Assembly (NCBI RefSeq): GCF_004769525.1
Contig: NZ_RQFT01000003.1
Location: forward strand, 434,001-498,000
Direction: 5' to 3'
Length of the DNA: 64,000 bases
Source: Leptospira bouyouniensis
Lineage (GTDB): Bacteria > Spirochaetota > Leptospiria > Leptospirales > Leptospiraceae
Position numbers and translations under genes: made by a program. Of the stretch, positions 25,995-34,956 are shown in pieces; the stretch's first letter is position 1; each line of letters opens with the position of its first letter. The notes below the pieces were generated by a model, which saw nothing but the letters and a program-made list of their open reading frames with translations, was not told the DNA's origin and did no database searches.

Positions 25995-26478
25995 GGTATT
26001 TTTTTTCGACTCTAACTTTGTCCATTGGGCTAATTTTGAATTCTTTGGCTAAGTCCTCTAAGAATTGGATTTCTGCTTGGTTTAAGGATCCGTCAGAAGC
26101 TACGATACAAACCGCATCTTCAAAAAAATTAAGAGCATACTCATCACTATCTGAAACAACCTTTGAAATGGTTTTCATCGGTAGTGGGTTCTCAAACGTT
26201 TTCGACAAAATATCCAGAACTTGTTTTTTTTGGGTTTGGAATCCACTAAGCAAACAATCAGGTTCAAAAAGGACATTCACAAGTTCTCCAACGATTTCCC
26301 CTTCTTTTTTTTTGAACTGACCGTCTGCATTACAAGCATAGGACCACAAACTCAAAAGAACTTTCGCATATTCGATATGGAGGTCACTTTCAATATCGAG
26401 GGTTTTATGAATGGTTTCCGGGTGACTCTTTTTATTTCCCTTAACTTGTTTCAAATTTTGAACGATTTTCTTAGCCAT
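25987..26478 (-). CDS. TerB family protein
   Basis: About 163 residues from ATG 26478 (MAKKIVQNLK). An earlier ATG at 26523 would add 15 residues. TerB helical repeats are visible with their acidic metal-binding loops: ACNADGQFKKKEGE near residue 65 and VASDGSLNQAEIQFL near 135. It is cytoplasmic and coupled by an 8-bp overlap to the DUF2207/Tim44-like membrane gene. That suggests it is a partner of the membrane protein rather than a tellurite-resistance factor. Confidence 0.82.
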   Translation of the reverse strand: MAKKIVQNLKQVKGNKKSHPETIHKTLDIESDLHIEYAKVLLSLWSYACNADGQFKKKEGEIVGELVNVLFEPDCLLSGFQTQKKQVLDILSKTFENPLPMKTISKVVSDSDEYALNFFEDAVCIVASDGSLNQAEIQFLEDLAKEFKISPMDKVRVEKKYLA

Positions 26479-26598
26479 GACAAACAGGAAGTTTATTGGC
26501 GATCGAACTGACTTCAACTTCATTTTTTTTCTCTTTTCTTGATTTTTCTCAAAAATAGGCTGAATTGGAAAATCCCATCAGGAAACTGGAATTAATCT

Positions 26599-28644
26599 AT
26601 GTCGAAACACATATTAGTTACAAGTGCTTTGCCTTATGCAAACGGCTCGATCCATTTGGGCCATATACTAGAAGCGGTCCAAACAGACATTTGGGTACGA
26701 TTCCAAAAGTTAATTGGAAATGAATGTTATTTTTTCTGTGCGGATGATACACATGGAACTCCCATTATGATCGCTGCCAAAAAAGCTGGGAAAACTCCGG
26801 AATCTATGATTGAGGAAGTCCAAAAGGAACATTTTCAAGATTTGACTTCCTTTGGTGTTGAGTATGACAATTATTATACAACCAACTCGGAAGAAAACCG
26901 CAAGTTCTCAGAATCCATTTATTTAACCCTTAAAAAAAATGGACATATCGTTTCTCGCAACATTGAACAGTCGTATTGCGAACATGATAAAATGTTTTTG
27001 CCTGATAGGTTCATTAAAGGGACTTGTCCAAAATGTGGAGCCAAAGATCAGTATGGTGATTCTTGTGAAGTTTGCGGGACAAGTTATTCACCAAAAGATT
27101 TAAAGGAATCGTATTGTTCAATTTGTGGCAACACTCCAGTCCTCAAAGAATCGAAACACTTATTTTTTAAACTCCAAGATTTCCAAAACCAATTAAAAAC
27201 TTGGATGGAAGAAGGGAACCGTTTGAACGAAGGTGCCCAAAAGAAATTACAAGAATGGTTTACTTCCGGATTACAGGAATGGGATATCAGCCGTGATGGT
27301 CCTTATTTTGGTTTTGCGATCCCAGAAGAAGAAAACAAATACTTTTATGTTTGGTTGGATGCTCCCATAGGATACATGGCATCTTCTTTAAACCATCTCA
27401 AAGACGAAAAAAAATTCAATGAGTTTTGGAAAGATGGAAAAGGAGAGATTGTTCATTTCATAGGAAAAGATATATTATATTTTCATGGTTTGTTTTGGCC
27501 AGCGATGTTAATGGGTTCGGGTTACAAAGCACCAAACCAATTAAATGTACATGGTTTTTTAACTGTGAATGGGGAGAAAATGTCCAAATCTCGTGGAACA
27601 TTTATCAATGCTTCCACTTTTGCAAAATACTTAGATGTGGAACATTTTCGTTTTTACATGGCATGTCGGTTAGGTTCTGGAATGGAAGATGTCGACATTT
27701 CATTCGATGATTTTGTATCGCGGGTGAATTCGGATCTAATTGGAAATTTAGTGAATTTGGTTTCGAGAGTTTCTACATCGATTTTGGATAAAATGGATCG
27801 AAGACTCGGAAATTTATCAGCAGAAGGTAAATCATTAGTATCCGAGTTACTTGCCAAAGAATCTGAAATTCGAGACGCATATGAATCACGTAATTACTCT
27901 AAGGTGATGCGTGAAATCACAGGTCTTGGCGATAAAGTAAATAAATATGTAAATGATTATGCTCCTTGGAATTTAATCAAAACAGACGTAGAAAAAGCAA
28001 GAGAGGTTGTCACAACTTCACTCAATTGTGCGAAAATTCTATTCACTTATCTGGCTCCAGTGACTCCGAAAATTGCATATGCAATCACAGAGTTATTCCA
28101 GATTCCACCATTAAGTTTTGTGAATTTAACGGAAACCATCGAAAACAAAGTCCTTGGTTCCTACCAGATGTTATCCAAACGAGTTGAGGAAAAAAATATA
28201 TCACTTATGATCTCAGAAACAAAAGAAGCGTTTGAAAAATCTAATCCAAACCAATCAAAACAGGAACCATCTAAGTCCAATACAAACGAAACAAAAGTTG
28301 GTTCAGTATCCGAAGATGGATATATCACAATCGACGAACTTTCCAAAGTGGAACTTCGTGTGGGTCTTATTAAGGAAGCAAATCCAGTAGAAGGTGCCGA
28401 CAAACTTTTGTTTGTAAAAGTAGATTTAGGAGAAAAAGGGATCAAAAATGTATTTGCGGGGATAAAAGCAAGTTATACTGCCGAAGAATTAGTGGGTAAA
28501 AAAGTTGTTGTTGTAGCAAATTTAAAACCACGCCAAATGAAGTTTGGTTTGTCGGAAGCAATGTTACTTGCCTCAGGTAAGGACAAATCTTTATCACTGT
28601 TTGTTCCTGATCGAGATGCAAATCCTGGTGATCTTTTGAAATAA
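26599..28644 (+). CDS. metG: Methionyl-tRNA synthetase
   Basis: 681 residues. The HIGH-type motif IHLGH is near residue 20. The zinc knuckle (CPKC, CEVC, CSIC) is at about 148-185, and KMSKSRG near 330. An anticodon-binding helical domain follows, then a linker rich in Asn, Ser and Lys. A C-terminal Trbp111-like tRNA-binding domain is at about 575-681 (VELRVGLIKEANPVEGADKL, NLKPRQMKFGLSEAM). It charges initiator and elongator tRNA-Met. Head of a four-gene unit, with the adenylate cyclase gene 6 bp downstream. Confidence 0.97.
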   Translation: MSKHILVTSALPYANGSIHLGHILEAVQTDIWVRFQKLIGNECYFFCADDTHGTPIMIAAKKAGKTPESMIEEVQKEHFQDLTSFGVEYDNYYTTNSEENRKFSESIYLTLKKNGHIVSRNIEQSYCEHDKMFLPDRFIKGTCPKCGAKDQYGDSCEVCGTSYSPKDLKESYCSICGNTPVLKESKHLFFKLQDFQNQLKTWMEEGNRLNEGAQKKLQEWFTSGLQEWDISRDGPYFGFAIPEEENKYFYVWLDAPIGYMASSLNHLKDEKKFNEFWKDGKGEIVHFIGKDILYFHGLFWPAMLMGSGYKAPNQLNVHGFLTVNGEKMSKSRGTFINASTFAKYLDVEHFRFYMACRLGSGMEDVDISFDDFVSRVNSDLIGNLVNLVSRVSTSILDKMDRRLGNLSAEGKSLVSELLAKESEIRDAYESRNYSKVMREITGLGDKVNKYVNDYAPWNLIKTDVEKAREVVTTSLNCAKILFTYLAPVTPKIAYAITELFQIPPLSFVNLTETIENKVLGSYQMLSKRVEEKNISLMISETKEAFEKSNPNQSKQEPSKSNTNETKVGSVSEDGYITIDELSKVELRVGLIKEANPVEGADKLLFVKVDLGEKGIKNVFAGIKASYTAEELVGKKVVVVANLKPRQMKFGLSEAMLLASGKDKSLSLFVPDRDANPGDLLK

Positions 28645-28650
28645 AAGAAT

Positions 28651-29949
28651 ATGGCAACAAAGGCAGAAAAAATACTAAGGGAAAAAGAAATCCAGGGGAT
28701 TAAATTTAGTCTCTATGGAAAAATGATAATCTTTAGTCTACTTACGATTGGAACTTTCTTTGTTGCACAAACACTATTTGAATTATTTACTATCACTGCA
28801 ATTTCCTTAGCACTTAACATTGTTTTGTATATACTTTCTAAATTTTTAAAAAAAGGAAAGTATGTATCTTTTGTAGGACTTTTTTGTGTTGTTATCGATT
28901 TGGTCATCATCACAATTTTGCCTTTCATTTGGTATAATGCTGTGGGTGGAGAATCGCAAGTTCCAAGAACCTATTTGATCAAAACATATCTCCATTTTAT
29001 AATTGCTGGTACTCTTGTGATCAATGCTTTTAGTATTCAACCCATATATCCAATGTTATATGCTCTAGGGGTAGTAATAAGCCAAGCCGGGATTTTAGTG
29101 TATGCACAACAAGACCCACGTTTTGTGAGTACGGAAAGTTTTAAGGAAGCATTTCTTGGTCCTGCCGCTCACGTAAACAATTACATCATGTCTATGGGTA
29201 TCATTGGAGTTTTAGGTTTCTTTTTAGCTTACTTAACATATCGAGTTAGGCGAACAGTGCTTTCTGCTGTTACCAATGAAGTCAAAATGACCCAACTCAC
29301 GCGTTATTTTTCACCTAACGTTGTGGAAGAAATGGACCAAGCCGATGAGGACTTTTTTAAACCGGGTGGAAAGGAATCTACCGTTGCTGTTTTGTTTTGT
29401 GATATTGCTAATTTCACACAAATTTCAGAAACATTGGGACCTGGGAAAACCATGTCACTACTTTCAGAATACCATAGTTTTATGTTGGATATCGTTTTTC
29501 AACACCATGGGACTCTTGATAAATTCATTGGAGATGGAATGATGGTAACATTTGGCACTCCTATGACTTCCAAAGATGATGCAACCAATTCAGTAAAAGC
29601 AGGAATCGCCATGTTGCAGGCATTAGCTGATTGGAATAAAAAAAGAGAATCAAATGGAGAAAAATCTATATCGATTCGAATTGGTATTCACTATGGACCT
29701 GTCATCGTGGGAAATGTTGGGATAGAAAAACGATTAGAATATACCGTCATTGGAGATACCGTTAACGCGGCCAGTCGCTTGGAAGCCCTCGGGAAAGAAT
29801 TAAAACGAAATTTTCTAATTTCAAAAGAATTATATGATCATATTTCCTTGGAATTCAAACAGAGTTTAAAAATCAAAACAATGGGAACACTTTCACTTCG
29901 TGGAAAAACTAAAACTACTGAAATTTTGGGAATTGAGGTAACCACATGA
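28651..29949 (+). CDS. Membrane-bound class III adenylate/guanylate cyclase
   Basis: 432 residues. About six hydrophobic helices in residues 20-195 form a membrane sensor or anchor. A cyclase homology domain is at about 235-430. Metal and catalytic residues are present: FCDIANFT (first Asp), DKFIGDG (Lys and second Asp) and NAASRLE (Asn, Arg). It should make cAMP, or cGMP, at the inner membrane. The stop overlaps the next start as ATGA, linking it to the HisI-like gene. No extra sensory domain is recognised. Confidence 0.92.
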   Translation: MATKAEKILREKEIQGIKFSLYGKMIIFSLLTIGTFFVAQTLFELFTITAISLALNIVLYILSKFLKKGKYVSFVGLFCVVIDLVIITILPFIWYNAVGGESQVPRTYLIKTYLHFIIAGTLVINAFSIQPIYPMLYALGVVISQAGILVYAQQDPRFVSTESFKEAFLGPAAHVNNYIMSMGIIGVLGFFLAYLTYRVRRTVLSAVTNEVKMTQLTRYFSPNVVEEMDQADEDFFKPGGKESTVAVLFCDIANFTQISETLGPGKTMSLLSEYHSFMLDIVFQHHGTLDKFIGDGMMVTFGTPMTSKDDATNSVKAGIAMLQALADWNKKRESNGEKSISIRIGIHYGPVIVGNVGIEKRLEYTVIGDTVNAASRLEALGKELKRNFLISKELYDHISLEFKQSLKIKTMGTLSLRGKTKTTEILGIEVTT

Positions 29950-30548
29950 TCCAAATTCCCAAGGATAAGGACATCGTTTTATTGACCAAATCCAAGTTTT
30001 TATCCCACGATGTTTCCATTCAAATTTTGAATTCAAAACAAACAGAAGTGCTCGTTCAAGATTTTAATTTTACGGAGAATCAGTTGTTTGTGGACTGTGA
30101 CGAGGATTGTTTTTTAGAAATTTCACCAAAGTACACCAATTTCAATAAACAATTGTTATGGGAAGATGGAAATCTAGTGATGAATAAAGAAAAATTGGAT
30201 TCTTTATTAAAGTCTATGCCTTTATTGTCACCTTTTTTGGCGCAGGATACTACGGGAAAAGATTTGATGTTGGCATGGGGAAAAAAAGAAAGTTTGTTAC
30301 ATGCGATCGAAACTGGAAACGGAACCTACTTTAGTCGATCAAGGAATGGAAAGTGGGTGAAAGGAGAGGAGTCTGGTCACTTTCAAAAATTGAAACAGAT
30401 TTATGTTCACTCCGAACCTTTTTTTGTTCAGTATGTTACAGATCAAATTGGGGCAGCTTGTCACACTGGGTATTACTCCTGTTTTTTTCGAGAACTTGGT
30501 CAGAATGAAAAGGTTTCATTCGTCTATTCTAATAAAGTAGGAGAGTGA
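29946..30548 (+). CDS. HisI-like (phosphoribosyl-AMP cyclohydrolase-related) protein with N-terminal extension
   Basis: 200 residues. Residues 107-185 match HisI (LMLAWGKKESL, TGNGTYFSRSRNGKWVKGEESG, QIGAACHTGYYSCF), keeping the Cys172/Cys179 pair. The segment that in known HisI reads D-C-D-x-D, supplying metal ligands, is HSEPF (155-159) here. The ~100-residue extension, absent from ordinary HisI, itself contains DCDED at 50-54. So this is either a rearranged HisI or a relative with another job. It is coupled to the cyclase (ATGA) and to the rhodanese (GTGA overlap). If no other hisI exists in the genome it may be the histidine enzyme. Confidence 0.75.
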   Translation: MIQIPKDKDIVLLTKSKFLSHDVSIQILNSKQTEVLVQDFNFTENQLFVDCDEDCFLEISPKYTNFNKQLLWEDGNLVMNKEKLDSLLKSMPLLSPFLAQDTTGKDLMLAWGKKESLLHAIETGNGTYFSRSRNGKWVKGEESGHFQKLKQIYVHSEPFFVQYVTDQIGAACHTGYYSCFFRELGQNEKVSFVYSNKVGE

Positions 30549-30907
30549 GTTTGAATCGAATGATTTTAATCGCAATCGTAATCGTCGCTGTTTTATTCAT
30601 TATATACCAATTGAGAAATGCATCTGGAATGAACCAATCGCAACTCAAAGAGAAAATAGATTCAGGTGCCTTGGTTGTCGATGTTAGAACTGTTGCTGAA
30701 TTTAATGTTGGTCATTATCCTAACGCACGTAATATCCCAATTGATGAAGTTTCCAAACGTGTAGACGAGTTTGGTGATAAAAACCAAACCATCATTGTGT
30801 ATTGTGCTTCTGGTGGTAGGAGTGGCAGCGCCAAATCCTATTTAGAATCCATTGGCTACAAACAAGTGATCAATGCGGGTGGACTTTCGAATATGCCAAA
30901 TCCTTAA
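30545..30907 (+). CDS. Membrane-anchored rhodanese-like protein
   Basis: 120 residues from GTG 30545, overlapping the previous stop as GTGA. One N-terminal helix (MILIAIVIVAVLFIIYQL) anchors a single rhodanese domain: LVVDVRTVAEFNVGHYPNARNIP, then the active loop YCASGGRSG with the catalytic Cys. It would transfer sulfane sulfur or act as a thiol redox protein at the periplasmic face. Last gene of the metG unit; a hairpin at 30894-30919 covers its stop. Confidence 0.92.
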   Translation: MSLNRMILIAIVIVAVLFIIYQLRNASGMNQSQLKEKIDSGALVVDVRTVAEFNVGHYPNARNIPIDEVSKRVDEFGDKNQTIIVYCASGGRSGSAKSYLESIGYKQVINAGGLSNMPNP

Positions 30908-30919
30908 TCGGATTTGGCA
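30894..30919 (+). terminator. Terminator at the end of the metG unit
   Basis: A 10-bp perfect stem (TGCCAAATCC 30894-30903, GGATTTGGCA 30910-30919) with a six-base loop includes the stop codon, and GGTTTTCG follows. The T-tract is short, so it may work with the convergent gene that ends at 30935 as a shared terminator. Confidence 0.6.
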
Positions 30920-30934
30920 GGTTTTCGATCAACA

Positions 30935-31408
30935 CTACATACGTTTACGTTTCATATAAAGTTGTAATCCTGTGACTGCTTCCTTTTTGACTTTATTGCC
31001 AAGAGCAGGCCACCATCCAAGTAAATACCCTATGGGGCCCATAGCCATTCCCAGCCATTTCCACATAGAAAATTGGTCTTTGTGTTGGATAATTTTCCCG
31101 TCCTTGAAGGTAAACTTAGCGTGGATTTTATTCTGAACAAGCCTCCCGGTTTTGCTAAAACTATAATCGGCTTCCCAGTCAGCAGAACCTTCTGTTTCAT
31201 TTGCTTTGATATTGGAAAATCGAATGGTTAGATTTTGGCTTCTTTCCAATAACATTTGCCACATAGCTCCTGCTTCTTTTCCTTTTAATTTCCCGAAGGC
31301 TGGGTCTTCAAATTGAATCTCGGGATGGTAAACGGACACCATGGTTTGCCCATCTTTGTTTTGGAAGGCTGTGTAAAACTTTTGGATCAACTCTTCATTT
31401 GCATTCAT
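30935..31408 (-). CDS. NTF2/SnoaL-like protein
   Basis: About 157 residues from ATG 31408 (MNANEELIQKFYTAF). An 11-codon upstream extension is unlikely because it enters the divergent promoter space. The NTF2-like cone fold is readable: FYTAFQNKDGQTMVSVYHPEIQFEDPAF, ANETEGSADWEADYSF and KFTFKDGKIIQHKDQF. The C-terminus has a hydrophobic Gly/Trp-rich tail (GYLLGWWPALG) that may contact membranes. It may bind or isomerise a small hydrophobic ligand. Divergent from an SRPBCC gene. Confidence 0.83.
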   Translation of the reverse strand: MNANEELIQKFYTAFQNKDGQTMVSVYHPEIQFEDPAFGKLKGKEAGAMWQMLLERSQNLTIRFSNIKANETEGSADWEADYSFSKTGRLVQNKIHAKFTFKDGKIIQHKDQFSMWKWLGMAMGPIGYLLGWWPALGNKVKKEAVTGLQLYMKRKRM

Positions 31409-31459
31409 TGTGGAAAAGATTATGATTGATCCTTTGGGCACATAGCAAGAAAAAAAGCT

Positions 31460-31981
31460 ATGAAACGGATTCTTCTTTTCGCCTTTGGTACGAGTTTTTT
31501 ACTAATAGGACTCGTTGTTTTATTTTTAGCAGTGGGTTATTTCCAAGAACCAAAGTTTCATAAAGAAACAAGTGAGTGGTTAAAAGCGGAACCAGAAGAC
31601 ATTTGGAATTATATCACCGATATCAATGACCTTCCGAATCGAAGGAAAGAAGTGGTTGCGATTCAAATTTTGGAATCAAGGCCAGATGGAACGCCCACAA
31701 AATGGATGGAAACACCAGATATGGGTGGGTTTATGATCTTTGAACTCAGAGAATTTGTCCCCAATCGTAAATGGAAAATCGAACTGACAGATGCCAGTTT
31801 TAAAATGCGTGGAGCATGGACTTATGTATTGGAACCAAAAATTCCGGGAACACTTGTGACTATTATAGAAGATTCGGAAATCACAAGTATACCAGTGAGA
31901 GGGGCGTATTTTTTAGCCGGTCGTGATGCCACCTTACTGAAAGAAATGGAACTGGTTCGCAACCGGTTTAGCGGTCGTTAG
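31460..31981 (+). CDS. Membrane-anchored SRPBCC family protein
   Basis: 173 residues with an N-terminal hydrophobic helix (SFLLIGLVVLFLAVGYF) acting as signal or anchor. A polyketide cyclase/dehydrase-like SRPBCC domain follows (ETSEWLKAEPEDIWNYITDINDLPNRRKEV, PTKWMETPDMGGF, GAWTYVLEPKIPGTLVTI). It should bind a hydrophobic ligand. Convergent with the GAF-hydrolase gene 12 bp away. Confidence 0.82.
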   Translation: MKRILLFAFGTSFLLIGLVVLFLAVGYFQEPKFHKETSEWLKAEPEDIWNYITDINDLPNRRKEVVAIQILESRPDGTPTKWMETPDMGGFMIFELREFVPNRKWKIELTDASFKMRGAWTYVLEPKIPGTLVTIIEDSEITSIPVRGAYFLAGRDATLLKEMELVRNRFSGR

Positions 31982-31993
31982 GGGAATCTGAGG

Positions 31994-33871
31994 TTATTTT
32001 AACCCTTGTATCCACTCATCCATTCCCTTACAAATTTTTCTTACTGTTTCCCCATGGAAAATGATCCCAAGATGACCTTGTTCATAATACGTGGTGACTT
32101 TGTTTTCAGATTTGAGATCTTTTAATTCTGTTAAACTTTCTTCCGGAACAATTTTATCAACAGTACCAACCACACTGTAAATTGGCATCGTAAAGTTGTT
32201 AAGAAAATTCTCTGTGTAGTTGATACGACCATCGTTAGACCAAAAACTTTGTTCATTGGAAATTTGGCTTTGGAAAAATTGCATGATCACTGAAACGGAT
32301 TCTTCGCAAAACACGTCTTCCATGAGAAAATACCATTCAGGCGGTGTAATTTCTTTATAACCAACAAAGTCCTTGATCGTTAAAACTTTTGTTCCAATAT
32401 TATAGCTAAAACTTCGCAGACTTGAATGTAAGTTTAATATCAGTTTAAAGAATTTTTTGAGGTCGATTGTTTGAATCGTGGCTTGCATTGAAAAACTTGC
32501 CATACTCAGAATCATATCGGAAATCATTTTGTGTGGGAGTAAACTAAATCCACGTTTTAATGTATCTAAACCAATGAAATTGGATTTCAAACTAATATAG
32601 TTCGGAGATGTAATCGAAACAATTCCTGCTATGTATTCTTCTGGTTTTGGTAAATTGAATTCTTCTTTGAGTTCTTTGATTTTTTCATAAGAAGAAACAT
32701 AAAACCTTGGGATCATTCCTCCCATACTGTGTCCTACAACCACAGTCCTCTCACTTGGATAATGCCAGCGAATCCAACGAAGGACTTCCGGAAAATCGTC
32801 TTGGATATAATTGTCAACGGTCCATCCTTCTTTTTTTCCATGTTTTGGCATGGTTTGTCTCGACCGACCCCGCATGTCCATAAGGAACACTCGGTATCCA
32901 TATTTGAGAGCTAATTCTTTTGCCAGTTTGTCCATTACGGAACGCCTACAAAAAAATCCTGGGATAAGCAAAAGGTTTTTACCGGTGTTGTTTAATTTTT
33001 CAGGGATAAAACTTTTGAGTGAGACAGCATAACCATCCGTAGTAGGGATAATAAAAGATGCATCCATCCTGTATTCAATGTTATACTGGTGCGATTTGAA
33101 TATAATCGATGTTACAGGTTCTTTTTGGTCTTTTGTAGTGGTATAAAAAAGGTTCCTTGAGTTAGAAACCGTATCGGCCTTTTCTATATTTTTTTGAGCA
33201 ATGTAATGATCATTCCCCGATTCCATTTCCTTTGCTACAACAAACTCTATTACATCAAAAAGAGAATACAATTGTAACGTTAACTGTCTGATTTGGTCTT
33301 CAGGGATTGGATCTTTGGTAATTCCCCATAAAATTCCTATTGGGTTTTCATTCACAAAGAGTGGAATCCCAATCGCATGGTTCATGGTTTCAGAAAGTAA
33401 TACTTTTTTTTCAGGGTGAATCTCTTCTTCTTTCAGATTCACAAAGGTGACTTCTGGACGAAGCCCTTTATTGAAATCAATGATCGCTTTTCGAATGAAA
33501 CGAGCTGATTCATTCCTTGGGTCAGCTATGTGAATGGGTCTCGATTTTTTAATGTATTCTTCGATTCCTGGGATTTTCCGGCGTTCTGCGATTTCTTTCA
33601 GTTTGAAGTGAGTGGCAGTCGCCACAATTTTCATTTCATCTTGGTCGATGACCTCAAAAATGGAAAAATTGAAAATGGGATCATCGTTAAAATCAACAAG
33701 GGAAACCATTTTATTAGTGAAGGATTGCCAAATATTTTCCAAAAATTGGAAGGTTGTTTTTGGTACCGGAAAAATGTAAATTTTGTCCGGGCTAACCATG
33801 AGATTTTTGTTACTTTCTCTGGAGGAAATTTTGATCAAACGATCTTCCAACGTATTTTCTTCAAGTGCCAT
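31994..33871 (-). CDS. GAF-like domain fused to an alpha/beta hydrolase
   Basis: 625 residues. Residues about 30-215 look like a GAF sensory domain (IFNFSIFEVIDQDEMKIVATA, HAIGIPLFVNENPIGILWG). Residues about 265-620 are an alpha/beta hydrolase with oxyanion strand NLLLIPGFFCRR, MDMRGRS, nucleophile VVGHSMGGM (Ser near 380), late Asp VVGTVDKIVPEE and His in YEQGHLGIIF. No signal peptide. The hydrolase half resembles PHA-depolymerase/lipase-like enzymes. The GAF half may allow ligand control of hydrolysis. Divergent from thyX. Confidence 0.8.
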   Translation of the reverse strand: MALEENTLEDRLIKISSRESNKNLMVSPDKIYIFPVPKTTFQFLENIWQSFTNKMVSLVDFNDDPIFNFSIFEVIDQDEMKIVATATHFKLKEIAERRKIPGIEEYIKKSRPIHIADPRNESARFIRKAIIDFNKGLRPEVTFVNLKEEEIHPEKKVLLSETMNHAIGIPLFVNENPIGILWGITKDPIPEDQIRQLTLQLYSLFDVIEFVVAKEMESGNDHYIAQKNIEKADTVSNSRNLFYTTTKDQKEPVTSIIFKSHQYNIEYRMDASFIIPTTDGYAVSLKSFIPEKLNNTGKNLLLIPGFFCRRSVMDKLAKELALKYGYRVFLMDMRGRSRQTMPKHGKKEGWTVDNYIQDDFPEVLRWIRWHYPSERTVVVGHSMGGMIPRFYVSSYEKIKELKEEFNLPKPEEYIAGIVSITSPNYISLKSNFIGLDTLKRGFSLLPHKMISDMILSMASFSMQATIQTIDLKKFFKLILNLHSSLRSFSYNIGTKVLTIKDFVGYKEITPPEWYFLMEDVFCEESVSVIMQFFQSQISNEQSFWSNDGRINYTENFLNNFTMPIYSVVGTVDKIVPEESLTELKDLKSENKVTTYYEQGHLGIIFHGETVRKICKGMDEWIQGLK

Positions 33872-33962
33872 TTAGCATCCTTTCTATTTATGTGCCTGTG
33901 CGGTACGCTATAACTCTATTTTCGACTTTTCATATGCCTGTGAACTAAAAAATAAAGCTAAT

Positions 33963-34886
33963 ATGCAACAATCTGATTTCGAATCCATTTCAAGAGTATC
34001 CGTTCCCGAATTAGACTCCATTTTAGGAAAACCATTCCCAATTCTAGATGATGGATTTGTCAGACTCGTGGATTATATGGGTTCAGATGAATCGATCGTT
34101 CAGGCAGCACGCGTTTCGTACGGAAAAGGAACAAAAAAGGTAAATGAAGACCGTGGGCTCATTCGGTATTTAATGCGCCATCGCCACAGCACACCATTTG
34201 AAATGTGCGAACTCAAGCTACACGTGAGAGTTCCTATGGACACCTGGCGCCAGTGGATCCGCCATCGAATGGCAAATGTCAATGAATACTCTACGCGTTA
34301 TTCCGTAGCCATCGATTCAGCTCAAACCACTTTGCCTGGAGAATGGCGAGTACAATCCATTGGTAACAAACAAGGAAGTGATGGATTTTTAGAATCATCT
34401 AAAGGAGACCACCTAACAAAGCGTGAGACGGAATTTCAAAAATTTGCCAATGATATTTATAATGAGAGATTGGAAATGGGAGTTGCCCGTGAACAAGCAA
34501 GAAAAGACCTTCCGCTTGCTACCTATACAGAAGCGTATTGGAAGATCGACTTACATAACTTACTCCATTTTTTGGCACTTCGAATGGATGACCATGCACA
34601 ATTAGAAATTCGTTTATTTGCAAAAACCATTGGCGAACAAATCGTAAAAAAATGGGTTCCATTTGCTTGGGAAGCGTTTGTGGACTACCGATTGAGCGCC
34701 CTCAACTTGACAAAGTATGACACGGAGATCATCGCAGCTCTGAATGCTTCGGGCAAAGAGGGTGCACGTAAAAAAGCAATTGAACTTGGGATGTTAGATG
34801 ACCAAGGCACAACCGCTAAAAAAAATCGAGAACGTGAGGAATTGGAGTACAAATTAACTAAGTTGGGTTATTCTATCCCCTGGTAA
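33963..34886 (+). CDS. thyX: FAD-dependent thymidylate synthase ThyX
   Basis: 307 residues. The ThyX signature RHRMANVNEYSTRYS is near residues 101-115 (usual RHRxxSxNxxSxR, here with Ala for the first Ser, a common variant). VQAARVSYGKGTK near the N-terminus and LRMDDHAQLEIR are further hallmarks. It makes dTMP from dUMP using methylenetetrahydrofolate and FAD. Length is somewhat above the ~230-residue minimum, owing to a C-terminal helical tail. Confidence 0.96.
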   Translation: MQQSDFESISRVSVPELDSILGKPFPILDDGFVRLVDYMGSDESIVQAARVSYGKGTKKVNEDRGLIRYLMRHRHSTPFEMCELKLHVRVPMDTWRQWIRHRMANVNEYSTRYSVAIDSAQTTLPGEWRVQSIGNKQGSDGFLESSKGDHLTKRETEFQKFANDIYNERLEMGVAREQARKDLPLATYTEAYWKIDLHNLLHFLALRMDDHAQLEIRLFAKTIGEQIVKKWVPFAWEAFVDYRLSALNLTKYDTEIIAALNASGKEGARKKAIELGMLDDQGTTAKKNREREELEYKLTKLGYSIPW

Positions 34887-34956
34887 GGTCTTAGGATATC
34901 CTTGCTAATTTAGTTTTTGATTGATAATTTATTTCCCTATGGTTGTTAGAGTGATT

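Noticed and set aside
25987..26478. Tellurite resistance gene
   Set aside because: TerB alone, without terC/terD/terZ, coupled to a membrane protein; the name of the family does not show a resistance role.
33530..33913. 127-codon plus-strand open frame antisense to the GAF-hydrolase gene
   Set aside because: Fully covered by the confident minus-strand gene; Phe-rich composition is that of a complement frame, no domain.
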